In this document: positions 29,648 to 40,056 of the stretch, piece by piece
How positions within the stretch are numbered: the stretch's first letter is position 1
How the letters are laid out: each line of letters starts with the position of its first letter
Origin: Silicimonas sp.
GTDB lineage: Bacteria > Pseudomonadota > Alphaproteobacteria > Rhodobacterales > Rhodobacteraceae
Length of the DNA: 64,000 bases
Direction of reading: 5' to 3'
Assembly (NCBI GenBank): GCA_022820365.1
Contig: JAJEFO010000071.1
Span: 62,001-126,000, forward strand
Translations under genes and position numbers: made by a program
Notes under the pieces: model-generated
The model's database searches: none
The model's input: only the letters and a program-made list of their open reading frames with translations
Told to the model about the DNA's origin: nothing

Positions 29648-30517
29648 ATGACTCTTGAACGCAAGACACGGCTGATCGGACTGTATCTCTTCCTGGGATT
29701 CATCGCCTGCATCTTCGTCCTGCCGATCATCTTCATGGTCATGTCTTCGTTCAAGCCGGACCTGCAGCTCTTGAGCGACAGCTCTTCACTGCGTGCGTTC
29801 CTTCCGGTCGGAGACATCGGCGTCGACAACTACCGCGATGCCTTCAGCAGGGCTCCGGTCGGACTCTTCATCTTCAATTCGGTATTCATCACGGCGACGA
29901 CGCTGGTGCTGTCGCTGTTCCTTGCCTCGATCGCGGCATTCTCGTTCGTGTTCATCGAGTGGCGTGGCAAGTCGGTGGTTCTGGCGATCATCATCGCGAC
30001 GTACATCCTGCCCTTCGAGACCGTTGCCGTGCCCCTGCTGCTCCTGGTGAACAACCTGCCGTGGCTGAGCACCGAAGGCGTCACCTGGGGCTGGCTCAAC
30101 TCCTACCAGGTGCAGATCGTGCCCTGGATCATCCGGGCGCTGGAGATCTTCCTGTTCGTCCAGTACTTCCGCGATTTGCCGCGTGATCTCGTGGAGTCTG
30201 CCCGCGTTGAGGGCGCAAGCTGGTTTCAGGTCTATCGCCGCGTGGTGATGCCGCTGTCCGGTCCTGTCATCGCGACGGTCGCGATCCTGAAATTCCTCGA
30301 GATGTACAACAACCAGTTCATCTGGCCGATCATGGTCGTGCAGGAAGAGGGCCTGAGGCCGATCATGGTGGGACTGCTCTACTTCTTCCAGTTGAACACG
30401 GCGTGGGGCGAGATCATGGCCTATCTCACCATCATCACGGTGCCAGTCCTGGCATTTTACCTGGTTCTGCAGCGCGCGTTCATCGCCTCGATCGCGTCCA
30501 CTGGCGTGAAGGGGTAG
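29648..30517 (+). CDS. Carbohydrate ABC transporter permease (MalG/UgpE type)
   Basis: Multiple TM segments; ESARVEGASWFQVYRRVVMPLSGPVIAT EAA motif. Confidence 0.92.
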   Translation: MTLERKTRLIGLYLFLGFIACIFVLPIIFMVMSSFKPDLQLLSDSSSLRAFLPVGDIGVDNYRDAFSRAPVGLFIFNSVFITATTLVLSLFLASIAAFSFVFIEWRGKSVVLAIIIATYILPFETVAVPLLLLVNNLPWLSTEGVTWGWLNSYQVQIVPWIIRALEIFLFVQYFRDLPRDLVESARVEGASWFQVYRRVVMPLSGPVIATVAILKFLEMYNNQFIWPIMVVQEEGLRPIMVGLLYFFQLNTAWGEIMAYLTIITVPVLAFYLVLQRAFIASIASTGVKG

Positions 30518-30519
30518 GC

Positions 30520-31476
30520 ATGCTGGCACTTGAAGATCATTGGGTCTGGGACAGCTGGTACCTGCACGACGGCATCCACTGGCACTGCTGGTTCCTGAAG
30601 GCTCCCAAATCGATCGGCGATCCTGAGCTTCGCCACTGGAACGTGACCCAAGGCCACGCCGTCAGCGACGACCTCGTGACGTGGGAGCACCGCGGAACCT
30701 CGCTTGCGCCTTCCGAAGGTCCGGCTTGGGACGACAAGACCACCTGGACCGGGTCGACACTGCGTGGCGACGATGGCTCCTGGCACTACTTTTACACCGG
30801 AACCTCGGAAGCGGAAGGCGCGCTGATCCAGCGGATCGGTCACGCCGTCGGCGAAGATCTGGAAATCTGGGAGCGGGTGGGCGATGGCCTCTGTCTCGAT
30901 CTGACAGGCCCGAATGCGGTGCATTACGAGACCGACTGGGAGGGCGCATGGCACGACCGTGCCATGCGCGACCCCTGGGTCATGAAGGATCCGGACGGCC
31001 CGGGGTGGTTGATGTACTTCACCGCGCGCAGGGCCGGAATCGACGAAACCAATGATGCAGGATGCATCGGGTTTGCCACTTCCCCCGACCTGATGACCTG
31101 GACGCTGGAACCTCCGGTGTTCACGGGCGGCTGGGGCCAGCTCGAAGTGCCGCAGGTTCTGCAGATCGACGGCAGATGGCATTGCCTCTTCTGCATGGAT
31201 CCAGAACATCAGGCCCGCTGGAACGCAGAGAAGAACGGTCGCATGGGGCGCGGCACGCACTACTTGATCGGCGAATCGCTGCGCGGTCCCTGGCGGCTGC
31301 CGGGCGGCGATGCGCTGGACACGAAAGTCCTGCGCTACGCTGCCCGCATCGTCGAGCACGACGGCCTCAAGCTCCTCGGGTTCAAGGACGGCGGACCGGA
31401 CAGCTTTGGCGGCTACATCATGGATCCCGCGCCCGTGTTCCGACGCGCGGACGGAACCTTGACCCTGGAGCGCTGA
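30520..31476 (+). CDS. GH32-like (clan GH-J type) glycoside hydrolase, predicted cytoplasmic
   Basis: LEDHWVWDSWYLHDGIHWHCWFLKAPKSIGDPELRHWN..., AMRDPWV (RDP motif), GQLEVPQV (putative acid/base Glu); no signal peptide. Confidence 0.75.
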   Translation: MLALEDHWVWDSWYLHDGIHWHCWFLKAPKSIGDPELRHWNVTQGHAVSDDLVTWEHRGTSLAPSEGPAWDDKTTWTGSTLRGDDGSWHYFYTGTSEAEGALIQRIGHAVGEDLEIWERVGDGLCLDLTGPNAVHYETDWEGAWHDRAMRDPWVMKDPDGPGWLMYFTARRAGIDETNDAGCIGFATSPDLMTWTLEPPVFTGGWGQLEVPQVLQIDGRWHCLFCMDPEHQARWNAEKNGRMGRGTHYLIGESLRGPWRLPGGDALDTKVLRYAARIVEHDGLKLLGFKDGGPDSFGGYIMDPAPVFRRADGTLTLER

Positions 31477-31477
31477 C

Positions 31478-32548
31478 ATGGCTGGAATTCAACTTTCCAA
31501 CGTTCGCAAGCAGTTCGGGACCGTCGAAGTGATCCGGGGAGTCGACATCGACGTCGAGGACGGGGAATTCGTCGTCTTTGTGGGCCCGTCTGGCTGCGGC
31601 AAGTCCACGCTGCTGAGGCTGATTGCCGGGCTCGAGGACATATCCAGCGGCGAGCTTCGGATCGGCGGTCGCGTCGTCAACGACCTCCAGCCCAAGGAGC
31701 GCGGCGTTGCAATGGTCTTCCAGTCCTACGCGATCTTTCCCCACATGACCGTGCGCGAAAACATCGCCTTCGGCCTCACCATCCGCAAGGAAAGCAAGAG
31801 CGTGGTCGAACAAAAGGTCGCAGAGGCCGCGCGCATGCTCCAGATGGAAAACCTCCTTGACCGTCGTCCCTCCCAGCTCTCGGGCGGCCAGCGGCAAAGG
31901 GTGGCCATAGGCCGGGCGGTCGTGCGCGACCCTTCAGTCTTTCTCTTCGACGAACCGCTGTCAAATCTTGACGCGGCTCTTCGCATGAGCACGCGCCAGG
32001 AAATCGCGACGCTGCATTCCCAGCTGAAGACCACGATGATCTACGTCACCCACGATCAGGTGGAGGCCATGACACTCGCCGACAAGATCGTTGTGCTGCG
32101 AGACGGCGAGGTCATGCAGGCGGGTGCGCCGATGGACCTCTATCACAGCCCCGCCAACCTGTTTGTCGCCGGCTTCCTTGGCGCGCCTTCCATGAACTTC
32201 ATCGCGGTCTCGGTTGAAAATGCGGACGCCAAGGAGGTCAGGGTCTCAGGTCCCGCGATCAGCGGTGTTGCTGTCAAGACGGGCGAACGCAGCTACACGA
32301 CCGGCCAGAATGCAACGCTTGGCATTCGCCCGCAGCAACTGAGGCCCATGTCGGACGGCACAGGACCACTCAACGGCACGGTGATCCTGACCGAACGGCT
32401 GGGCAGCGAAACGATCGTGGACGTGCGCCTGAACTCGAACGACAGCATCGTTGCAGCGCTGCCGGAGGATACGATCCTGCATCCGGGCGATGCGGTTTCG
32501 TTCGATTTCGACCCGGCGCATGCGCATTTGTTCGACGAAACCCTGTGA
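31478..32548 (+). CDS. ABC transporter ATP-binding protein (MalK/UgpC family)
   Basis: GPSGCGKSTLLRLIAG; LSGGQRQRVAIGRAVVRDPSVFLFDEPLSNLDAALR; C-terminal TOBE-like region. Confidence 0.95.
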   Translation: MAGIQLSNVRKQFGTVEVIRGVDIDVEDGEFVVFVGPSGCGKSTLLRLIAGLEDISSGELRIGGRVVNDLQPKERGVAMVFQSYAIFPHMTVRENIAFGLTIRKESKSVVEQKVAEAARMLQMENLLDRRPSQLSGGQRQRVAIGRAVVRDPSVFLFDEPLSNLDAALRMSTRQEIATLHSQLKTTMIYVTHDQVEAMTLADKIVVLRDGEVMQAGAPMDLYHSPANLFVAGFLGAPSMNFIAVSVENADAKEVRVSGPAISGVAVKTGERSYTTGQNATLGIRPQQLRPMSDGTGPLNGTVILTERLGSETIVDVRLNSNDSIVAALPEDTILHPGDAVSFDFDPAHAHLFDETL

Positions 32549-33606
32549 CGAAGCCCACCATCATTCTCGATCCTCATTGGCGATCCCTGGCCGAACTGTT
32601 CTCGCAGAACACGCTCTCGGCCTTGCGGGAGGGTTTCGATGTGATCTGGGGAAGGGACGAACCGATCTCCAGCGAAGCCTTTGACGCGGCCTGGCCGTCG
32701 GCATCAGTGTTGATATCCGCGACCCCCACAGTCACGCGGAAGATGCTCGACGATGCACCGAAGCTTCGCGCAGTGATCGAGGTCTCCGGCGCCTTTCCGG
32801 ACTCGATCGACTACGAGGCCTGTGCCGCAAAGGGCGTCGAGGTCCTTTCCTGCGCTCCGGGGTTTCGGGAATCCGTCGCCGAAATGGGACTGGCAATGGC
32901 CCTCGCGGGCGCGCGAGGGCTGGTCGCCGAGCACGAAGCGTTTCGAGGCGGCAACGAAGGCTGGCTGCAGGAAAACCCGACGACCGATTTCTCGTTGCAC
33001 GGCGCAAGGATCGGGTTTGTCGGATTTGGACAAATCGCCAGGGAATTGACAGGATTACTCGCTCCGTTTCGCCCGAGAGTCAGGGCTCATGATCCTTGGC
33101 TGGCGCAAGGGAATGTGGACCGGTTCGACGTGGAACTGTGCAGGCTCGAAGACCTGCTGAAGTGGTCTCGCTGCCTTTTTGTGACGGCTGCCCCGACATC
33201 CCGGAACAAGGCCCTCATCTCGGCGGACATGGTTGCCCTGCTCCCGGACCACGCGCTTGTCGTGCTCCTGAGCCGGGCGCACCTGGTGGATTTTGACGCA
33301 CTCGTCGCAGCGGCGAAGACCGGGCGAATACGGGTCGCTGCGGACGTGTTTCCCGTCGAGCCGCTGCCGCGGGAGCATCCGGTCAGAAAGGTGTCCAATG
33401 TCATTCTCTCGCCGCACCGCGCGGCGGCAGTTCAGGGTGGTCGCCACCTGATTGGCGACATGATCTTGAGGGACCTGAAGGCCATGTGTTCGGGAGATTC
33501 CAGTCGACAGCTCGCGACGTCAGACTCCAGCCGCGTTGATCTGGTCGCGGGCATCGGGAACGCCGCACGGGCGGCCAAAATGGCTGTGGAAAGAGGCGAC
33601 TCGTAG
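32545..33606 (+). CDS. D-isomer-specific 2-hydroxyacid dehydrogenase family protein
   Basis: GARIGFVGFGQIARELTGLLAPFRPRVRAHDPWL; VVLLSRAHLVDFDALVAAAKTGRIRVAADVFPVEPLP; GTG start overlapping previous stop. Confidence 0.88.
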   Translation: MTKPTIILDPHWRSLAELFSQNTLSALREGFDVIWGRDEPISSEAFDAAWPSASVLISATPTVTRKMLDDAPKLRAVIEVSGAFPDSIDYEACAAKGVEVLSCAPGFRESVAEMGLAMALAGARGLVAEHEAFRGGNEGWLQENPTTDFSLHGARIGFVGFGQIARELTGLLAPFRPRVRAHDPWLAQGNVDRFDVELCRLEDLLKWSRCLFVTAAPTSRNKALISADMVALLPDHALVVLLSRAHLVDFDALVAAAKTGRIRVAADVFPVEPLPREHPVRKVSNVILSPHRAAAVQGGRHLIGDMILRDLKAMCSGDSSRQLATSDSSRVDLVAGIGNAARAAKMAVERGDS

Positions 33607-33730
33607 GCCGCAGGTCACATGCCGAGCCAGTCACGCGGAATCTCGATGCCGGCCCTCGCAGGAGTTGACTATGGTTTCCGGTGCCTCGACAGTGGAACGT
33701 ATCAAGCAGCCAGAACTAGGTGAGACAGGA

Positions 33731-34264
33731 ATGACCAGGTACCACCCGCTATTGGTTGCATTGCACTGGATCATGGCGGTCATGGTCGTCGTGTCGCTCT
33801 TCTTCGGAAAGGTGCTCTTGTCCACCATGAGCAATGCCGATCCGCAAAAGCTGCAGGGGCTCGCAGGCCACATGACGGTCGGCCTGGCAATGGGCGCGTT
33901 CCTGCTCCTGCGGCTTGCTGTTCGGTTCGCTTCGGCCAAGCCGCCCCGCGCCGAGACCGGAAGCCCGTTCCTGGACAAGGTCGGCATCGCGACCCATTGG
34001 ATCATGTATCTGCTGGTTGCGCTCATGGTGCTCAGCGGTTTGGGCACGGCCCTTTCCGGCGGCCTGTTTCCGATCGTCTTCGGCGGAAACGGCGAGCCGT
34101 TGCCGGCCAACCTGTCCACTCTTGCGCCACGCGTGGCACACGGGCTGATTTCGAACCTTCTCGTTCTTTTTGTGCTGTTGCACGCCTGCGCGGCTCTCTA
34201 TCACCAGTTCTACCTGCGCGACGGCTTGTTTCGACGCATGTGGTTCGGAAATCGCGGCAGCTAG
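33731..34264 (+). CDS. Cytochrome b561 family protein
   Basis: YHPLLVALHWIMAVMVVVSL...GHMTVGLAMGAFLLLRL...ATHWIMYLLVALMVLSG...LHACAALYHQFYLRDGLFRRM. Confidence 0.88.
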   Translation: MTRYHPLLVALHWIMAVMVVVSLFFGKVLLSTMSNADPQKLQGLAGHMTVGLAMGAFLLLRLAVRFASAKPPRAETGSPFLDKVGIATHWIMYLLVALMVLSGLGTALSGGLFPIVFGGNGEPLPANLSTLAPRVAHGLISNLLVLFVLLHACAALYHQFYLRDGLFRRMWFGNRGS

Positions 34265-34342
34265 GGTTCGCCAGACAATCATTCCACCGGTTCAGGTCAT
34301 GCACGCCTTGCCGGCAACCTTTTCGGCAGAAAGGGGAGAGAT

Positions 34343-35065
34343 TTGAAACTCAGCAATTTCAAGGTCCTGACCTTCGACGTCTACGGCACGCTCATTGACT
34401 GGGAGACGGGGATCATCGAGGGATTGAAGCCGCTGACCGATCAGGTCGGTCAATCGCTCGGCCGCGACGGGGTCCTTGAGGCCCACGCATACCACGAATC
34501 CACGATCCAGCGACTGACGCCGTCAAAGCTGTATCGCGATCTGCTGCCAGTCGTCTATCGGCGCCTCGCGGAGGAGTGGAACGTCATCGTGTCATGGGAA
34601 GAGTGCAAGGCGTATGGTGCGACCGTGGGGACGTGGCCGGCCTTTCCGGACAGTGCGGAAGCGCTGGAATACTTGAAGCAGCACTACAGGCTGGCTGTCC
34701 TGACCAACACGGACAACGTCAGCTTTGCCGGCAGCAATGTGAAGCTTCGCGTCGCGTTTGACGGCATCTTCACGGCGGAGGACATCGGCTCGTACAAGCC
34801 GGCCCCGCGCAACTTCGAGTACATGATCGATGCGCTTGGCAGGCAGGACATTGACAAGTCCCAGATCCTGCACGTGGCCGAGAGCCTTTTCCATGACCAT
34901 GCCCCCGCAAACGAATTCGGACTGGCGAACTGCTGGATATACCGTCGCCACGGCAAGGAAGGCTTCGGTGCTACGATGGACCCAGGAAGCACGCCGCGTG
35001 CAGATTTCCGGTTCAACAGCATGGCGGAATTCGTTGCGGCGCACCGAGCCGACGCGGAATCATAA
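34343..35065 (+). CDS. HAD-superfamily hydrolase, haloacid dehalogenase type II-like
   Basis: LTFDVYGTLIDWETGI; LAVLTNTDNVSFAG; GSYKPAPRNFEYMIDALG; HVAESLFHDHAPANEFGLANCWIYR. Confidence 0.87.
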   Translation: MKLSNFKVLTFDVYGTLIDWETGIIEGLKPLTDQVGQSLGRDGVLEAHAYHESTIQRLTPSKLYRDLLPVVYRRLAEEWNVIVSWEECKAYGATVGTWPAFPDSAEALEYLKQHYRLAVLTNTDNVSFAGSNVKLRVAFDGIFTAEDIGSYKPAPRNFEYMIDALGRQDIDKSQILHVAESLFHDHAPANEFGLANCWIYRRHGKEGFGATMDPGSTPRADFRFNSMAEFVAAHRADAES

Positions 35066-35305
35066 GGGAGCCAGGATCTTCCGCAGGATGCGAGGCTGAA
35101 GTCGTTTGCGATTCCTCGGCACCCCCGTGTCAAGACGACTGCCTGCCTCTTCGAGAAAAGAGACGCGGGCGACGATTTGTCTCGGGTCCCAAAATCCCTA
35201 TGGTCGCTCCGGGGAATTGATGTAACTTCGCCTCCACGGGAGACGACAGATGCATTCTCGAGGAACCACTGCTGCAATCTCGAGGAACCATGTAGCGAGC
35301 ATGCC

Positions 35306-36028
35306 GTGAAAATTTCGCGCACCGAAGACCTGAGATTGGACTGCCAGTACTGCCCCGTAAGGCACCGAGCCATCTGCGCGGCAAGCGATGACTCGGAATT
35401 CGCCACGTTGAATGACATCAAGTTCTACAAGTCGATCCCCGCAGGTCAGGCCGTTGCGCGGCGCGGCGAAAGGCTGAATGTCGTCGCTTCCATCGTGTCT
35501 GGCGTCGCGACTCTCTCGAAGACCACGGTTGACGGAAGAATGCAGATCACCGGCATGCTGCTCCCGTCGGACTTCATCGGCCGGCCGGGGCGTGACACCT
35601 GCGAGCACGACATTTCGGCCGTCACCGATCTGACGCTCTGCTGCTTCAGGCGCAGACCATTTGAAGACCTGATCGAATGCGCACCGGCCATCAGGAGACG
35701 GCTTCTGGACATAGCGTTCGACGAACTCGACGCTGCCCGTCACTGGATGCTGCTGCTCGGATGCCTGACGGCACGCGAGAAAATCGTCAGCTTCCTGATG
35801 CTCGTTTTGCGCCGGTCCACATTGCCCGAGGATGTCGATCAGCCGGTCCAGATCGACTTGCCGCTCTCGCGCGAAGCGACGGCAAGCTATCTGGGCCTTA
35901 CCATCGAAACCGTCAGCCGCCAGATGTCGAGACTCCGCAAGGAAGGCCTCATAGAGCTGGAGACCGCAAGGCGCGTCATCATTCCTGACACGTCGCGCCT
36001 TGAGGCGGAACTCGAAAATGCGGACTAG
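35306..36028 (+). CDS. fnrL: Crp/Fnr-family regulator, FnrL/FnrN type with N-terminal Cys cluster
   Basis: LDCQYCPVRHRAICAASD (CX2CX7C), GRDTCEHDISA internal Cys, C-terminal HTH LPLSREATASYLGLTIETVSRQMSRLRKEGLI; GTG start assumed. Confidence 0.85.
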   Translation: MKISRTEDLRLDCQYCPVRHRAICAASDDSEFATLNDIKFYKSIPAGQAVARRGERLNVVASIVSGVATLSKTTVDGRMQITGMLLPSDFIGRPGRDTCEHDISAVTDLTLCCFRRRPFEDLIECAPAIRRRLLDIAFDELDAARHWMLLLGCLTAREKIVSFLMLVLRRSTLPEDVDQPVQIDLPLSREATASYLGLTIETVSRQMSRLRKEGLIELETARRVIIPDTSRLEAELENAD

Positions 36029-36153
36029 CGCGTTGCAGCCAGCGGGGCTTCCAACATGTCGTGATGCGGAAAAGCGGTGCATGCAGCAAGCAACGCCGGC
36101 CACCGTTCGCGGAACCTGCCAGATCGATAATTTCCGCCAAATTGCGGATCGTC

Positions 36154-36167
36154 TTGACATGGATCAA
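36154..36167. promoter_or_regulatory. FNR/FnrL box upstream of ccoN
   Basis: TTGACATGGATCAA (TTGAC-N4-ATCAA). Confidence 0.75.
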
Positions 36168-36385
36168 GGCAGCGCGCCTCGCTTTGCAGAACGGTCCCGT
36201 CGAAAATTGCCAACCGGGTTGCAACGAACGCGGCAGATATGCCGTTCGAGCGCCATCAGGCGAATGCAAAAAAGTCGAGGATGCCAGCAGACTTGTCCAG
36301 AATTCCGAAGGAACGTCACGTGCCGCGCACGGCATCAATCCCAGCCTAGGCGCTGCGACCACCAATGAATCCCGGGAATCCAATC

Positions 36386-37984
36386 ATGTGGGATACGCTG
36401 AAACTGATCTTGCTGGGTCTGACGGCCCTGATTGCGGCGCTCGCCGCGAACTGGGGGCATGACCTTGCCTACCAGGTCCATGCAGTGCTGATCATGTTGA
36501 TCGCCGCCGGCCTCTTCGTCTGGCAGGTCGGCCAGGTCGGCGAAAGACATCCAGCGGTCGACGCTTCTGGCTATGCGGACGACGTCATCCGCGCCGGCGT
36601 AATCGCCACCGGCTTCTGGGGCATCGTCGGCTTCCTCGTCGGGGTTGTGATTGCGCTGCAGCTCGCCTATCCGGCCCTGAACTTCGACTGGGGCCAGCCG
36701 TATACCAATTTCGGGCGGCTCCGGCCCCTGCACACGAGCGCGGTCATATTCGCGTTCGGCGGCAATGCGCTCATCATGTCGTCGTTCTACATTGTCCAGC
36801 GGACCAGCGGAACGCGGCTCTGGGGCGGCAACCTGGCCTGGTTCGTGTTCTGGGGCTACAATCTATTCATCGTGCTGGCCGCCACGGGATACGTCCTCGG
36901 CTCGACGCAATCCAAGGAATACGCGGAACCCGAATGGTACGTCGACCTGTGGCTGACAATCGTCTGGGTCGCGTTCCTCGCCGTCTACATGGGCACGATC
37001 TTCAACCGGCGCGAAAGGCACATCTACGTCGCGAACTGGTTCCTGCTCTCGTTCATCATCACGGTCGCGATGCTGCACGTCGTGAACAACATCTCGATTC
37101 CGGTCTCGATCTGGGGCTCGAAGTCGGTGCAGGTCTTCGCGGGCGTGCAGGATGCAATGGTGCAATGGTGGTACGGGCACAATGCCGTGGGCTTCTTCCT
37201 GACAGCGGGCTTCCTCGGCATGATGTACTACTTCGTGCCCAAGCAGGCGAACCGCCCGATCTACAGCTACAAGCTCTCGATCATCCATTTCTGGGCGCTG
37301 ATCTTCCTGTACATCTGGGCGGGACCGCACCACTTGCACTACACCGCCCTGCCGGACTGGGCCTCAACGCTTGGCATGGTGTTCTCGGTGATCCTCTGGA
37401 TGCCGTCATGGGGCGGGATGATCAACGGCCTCATGACGCTGCAAGGCGCATGGGACAAGCTTCGGACAGACCCGATCATCCGCATGATGGTGATTTCGCT
37501 CGCCTTCTACGGCATGTCGACCTTCGAGGGTCCGATGATGTCGATCCGCGCGGTCAATTCGCTCTCGCACTACACTGACTGGACCATCGGTCACGTGCAT
37601 TCCGGAGCGCTCGGCTGGAACGGCCTGATCACGTTCGCCGTGCTCTACTTCCTTACTCCCCGGCTCTGGGGCCGCAAGGAAATGCACTCGATGCCGGCGA
37701 TAAACTGGCACTTCTGGCTCGCAACCATCGGCATCGTGCTCTACGCGGCGTCGATGTGGGTGACGGGCATCCTGGAAGGCCTGATGTGGCGCGAGGTCGA
37801 TTCCCAGGGCTTTCTCGTGAATTCCTTCGCCGACACCGTCGAAGCCAAGTATCCGATGTATGTCGTACGTGCGTTGGGCGGTGTCCTCTATCTCGCCGGT
37901 GCAGGAATCATGGCCTGGAACATGTGGATGACGATCAGGGGCGGCGCACGTGCGGCCGCACCTGTCGGCGTCCCGGCGGAATAG
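36386..37984 (+). CDS. ccoN: cbb3-type cytochrome c oxidase subunit I
   Basis: Haem-copper oxidase sequence: [37 protein letters not shown]..., [25 protein letters not shown]; alternative start at 36365. Confidence 0.97.
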   Translation: MWDTLKLILLGLTALIAALAANWGHDLAYQVHAVLIMLIAAGLFVWQVGQVGERHPAVDASGYADDVIRAGVIATGFWGIVGFLVGVVIALQLAYPALNFDWGQPYTNFGRLRPLHTSAVIFAFGGNALIMSSFYIVQRTSGTRLWGGNLAWFVFWGYNLFIVLAATGYVLGSTQSKEYAEPEWYVDLWLTIVWVAFLAVYMGTIFNRRERHIYVANWFLLSFIITVAMLHVVNNISIPVSIWGSKSVQVFAGVQDAMVQWWYGHNAVGFFLTAGFLGMMYYFVPKQANRPIYSYKLSIIHFWALIFLYIWAGPHHLHYTALPDWASTLGMVFSVILWMPSWGGMINGLMTLQGAWDKLRTDPIIRMMVISLAFYGMSTFEGPMMSIRAVNSLSHYTDWTIGHVHSGALGWNGLITFAVLYFLTPRLWGRKEMHSMPAINWHFWLATIGIVLYAASMWVTGILEGLMWREVDSQGFLVNSFADTVEAKYPMYVVRALGGVLYLAGAGIMAWNMWMTIRGGARAAAPVGVPAE

Positions 37985-37994
37985 GGAGACGCAC

Positions 37995-38720
37995 ATGTCC
38001 ACCCTCAGCAAGCACCGCATCCTGGAGCGAAGCCCCACCCTTCTCCTCGTCTTCTCGCTGCTCGTCGTCTCGGTCGGCGGGATCGTCGAGATCGCGCCCC
38101 TCTTCTATCTCGAGAACACGATCGAGGACGTTGACGGCGTGCGCCCCTATTCGCCGCTCGAACTGGCCGGGCGCGACATATACGTCCGCGAGGGATGCTA
38201 TGTCTGCCACAGCCAGATGATCCGGCCGATGCGGGACGAGGTCGAGCGCTACGGCCACTACTCGCTGGCCGCCGAATCGAAGTACGACCACCCGTTCCAA
38301 TGGGGGTCGAAGCGAACCGGCCCGGACCTTGCCCGAGTCGGCGGACGCTATTCCGACGCCTGGCACGTGGACCATTTCATCGATCCGCAGTCGGTCGTGC
38401 CGCAAAGCGTCATGCCGAAATACGCCTTTTTCGCCGATGCGCGCCTCGACGACGACCTGATCGAGGATCTTCTGGCAACGCATCGCCTGGTCGGCGTGCC
38501 CTACACCGACGAAATGCTGGCCGAAGCCCGGGCGGACTTTCATGCCCAGGCCGATCCTGACGCGGACACGGACGGGCTGCTGGAACGCTATCCCGGCGCA
38601 GTCGTCGCGAATTTCGACGGGCAGCCCGAATTGACCGAGATGGATGCGATCATCGCGTACATGCAGATGCTCGGCACACTGGTCGACTTCTCGACCTTCA
38701 CGCCGGACGAGACTCGATAG
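37995..38720 (+). CDS. ccoO: cbb3-type cytochrome c oxidase subunit II (mono-haem)
   Basis: [59 protein letters not shown]. Confidence 0.97.
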   Translation: MSTLSKHRILERSPTLLLVFSLLVVSVGGIVEIAPLFYLENTIEDVDGVRPYSPLELAGRDIYVREGCYVCHSQMIRPMRDEVERYGHYSLAAESKYDHPFQWGSKRTGPDLARVGGRYSDAWHVDHFIDPQSVVPQSVMPKYAFFADARLDDDLIEDLLATHRLVGVPYTDEMLAEARADFHAQADPDADTDGLLERYPGAVVANFDGQPELTEMDAIIAYMQMLGTLVDFSTFTPDETR

Positions 38721-38729
38721 GAACAAGCG

Positions 38730-38963
38730 ATGGAGACATATTCATTCCTGCGCGAACTTGCCGACAGCTGGGTGCTGCTGGCTTTGTGCATCTTCTACAT
38801 CGGCGCCATCGCCTGGGCGTTCCGTCCCGGGTCTCGCGCCGTTCATGAAGAGATCGCGAACATTCCCCTCAAGGACGATTCGGAAAGCGTGACCTGCCAG
38901 GATGACCGACCAAACGACGCGCCAGGCCGCGCGGCGGAAGCCGGATCCGAGGAGAGTGCATGA
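38730..38963 (+). CDS. ccoQ: cbb3-type cytochrome oxidase small subunit
   Basis: Small single-TM protein between ccoO and ccoP: LLALCIFYIGAIAWAFRPGSR. Confidence 0.9.
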   Translation: METYSFLRELADSWVLLALCIFYIGAIAWAFRPGSRAVHEEIANIPLKDDSESVTCQDDRPNDAPGRAAEAGSEESA

Positions 38964-39829
38964 TGGAAGGCAGGACAGATCGCGATCCGGTCACGGGCAC
39001 CGAAACCACCGGCCACGACTGGGACGGAATCCAGGAACTCAACACGCCCCTGCCGCGCTGGTGGCTGTGGACGTTCTACCTGACGATCGTCTGGGGCATT
39101 GGCTATTGCATCGCGTATCCGGCCTGGCCGCTGATCGACCGCGCGACGGCCGGGCTTCTCGGCTACTCGACGCGAGCGGAGGTTGAAGCCCAGATCGCGA
39201 AAGTGGATGCACGGAACGCCGAAGTCGCCGCGCGCCTGGCCTCCGCCGACCTGGCAACCCTCGAGCGGGACGACCCGGCCTACCACTATGGCGTTGCAGG
39301 CGGCGCCGCCGTCTTTCGCGCCCATTGCTCCCAGTGCCATGGCGCCGGGGCTGCAGGCGCCCTTGGCTATCCCAATCTCCTTGATGACGACTGGCTGTGG
39401 GGCGGCACGCTCGACGCGATCGCGGCCACGGTGCGCCACGGCATCAGGAACGATACCGACGACGACGCCCGCTGGTCCGAGATGCCGGCCTACGGCGAGT
39501 TCCTTGAAGTGGAGCAGATCGCGGCCGCAACCGAATTCGTGCTTCAACTGTCCGGTCAGGCGCATGACGCGCAACTTGCTGCCAGCGGTGCAGTCGTCTT
39601 CGCCGACGAATGCGCCTCCTGCCACATGGAGTCCGGGACGGGAGACCGCGAAAATGGCGCGCCAGACCTGACCGACGCCATCTGGCTCTACGGTGGAAGT
39701 CGCGAGTCGATCATCGAGTCGATCACGAACTCGCGCTTTGGCGTAATGCCGGCATGGGGCCCAAGGCTGGATGAAGTCGAGATCAAGGCCGTCACGCTCT
39801 ACGTGCATCAGTTGGGCGGCGGCGAATGA
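38960..39829 (+). CDS. ccoP: cbb3-type cytochrome c oxidase subunit III (di-haem)
   Basis: ELNTPLPRWWLWTFYLTIVWGIGYCIAYPAWP; two CXXCH motifs (CSQCH, CASCH). Confidence 0.97.
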   Translation: MMEGRTDRDPVTGTETTGHDWDGIQELNTPLPRWWLWTFYLTIVWGIGYCIAYPAWPLIDRATAGLLGYSTRAEVEAQIAKVDARNAEVAARLASADLATLERDDPAYHYGVAGGAAVFRAHCSQCHGAGAAGALGYPNLLDDDWLWGGTLDAIAATVRHGIRNDTDDDARWSEMPAYGEFLEVEQIAAATEFVLQLSGQAHDAQLAASGAVVFADECASCHMESGTGDRENGAPDLTDAIWLYGGSRESIIESITNSRFGVMPAWGPRLDEVEIKAVTLYVHQLGGGE

Positions 39830-40056
39830 CGAGCCATGCCTCTATCGACACGGTCAGGTCCGAGATACGCTTCTGCGGAGTTTGCCGCGCCAGGGAGGGT
39901 CAGAGCGCCTGCTGATCTGGTGGCCCGATACCGGGTACCGGAACCAGTTGGCATGAGTCGCAGGGAATCGGCCTCCCTCATTCGGACGGCTGAACTTGCA
40001 ATCCGCCGGATCACCTCGAAACGTGGCCGGACGAAACGAACGCACAGGTCCAAGCA

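Noticed and set aside
28852-29829. 325-aa minus-strand ORF
   Set aside because: Antisense to the sugar permease gene; composition (R/D/H-rich) typical of shadow ORFs
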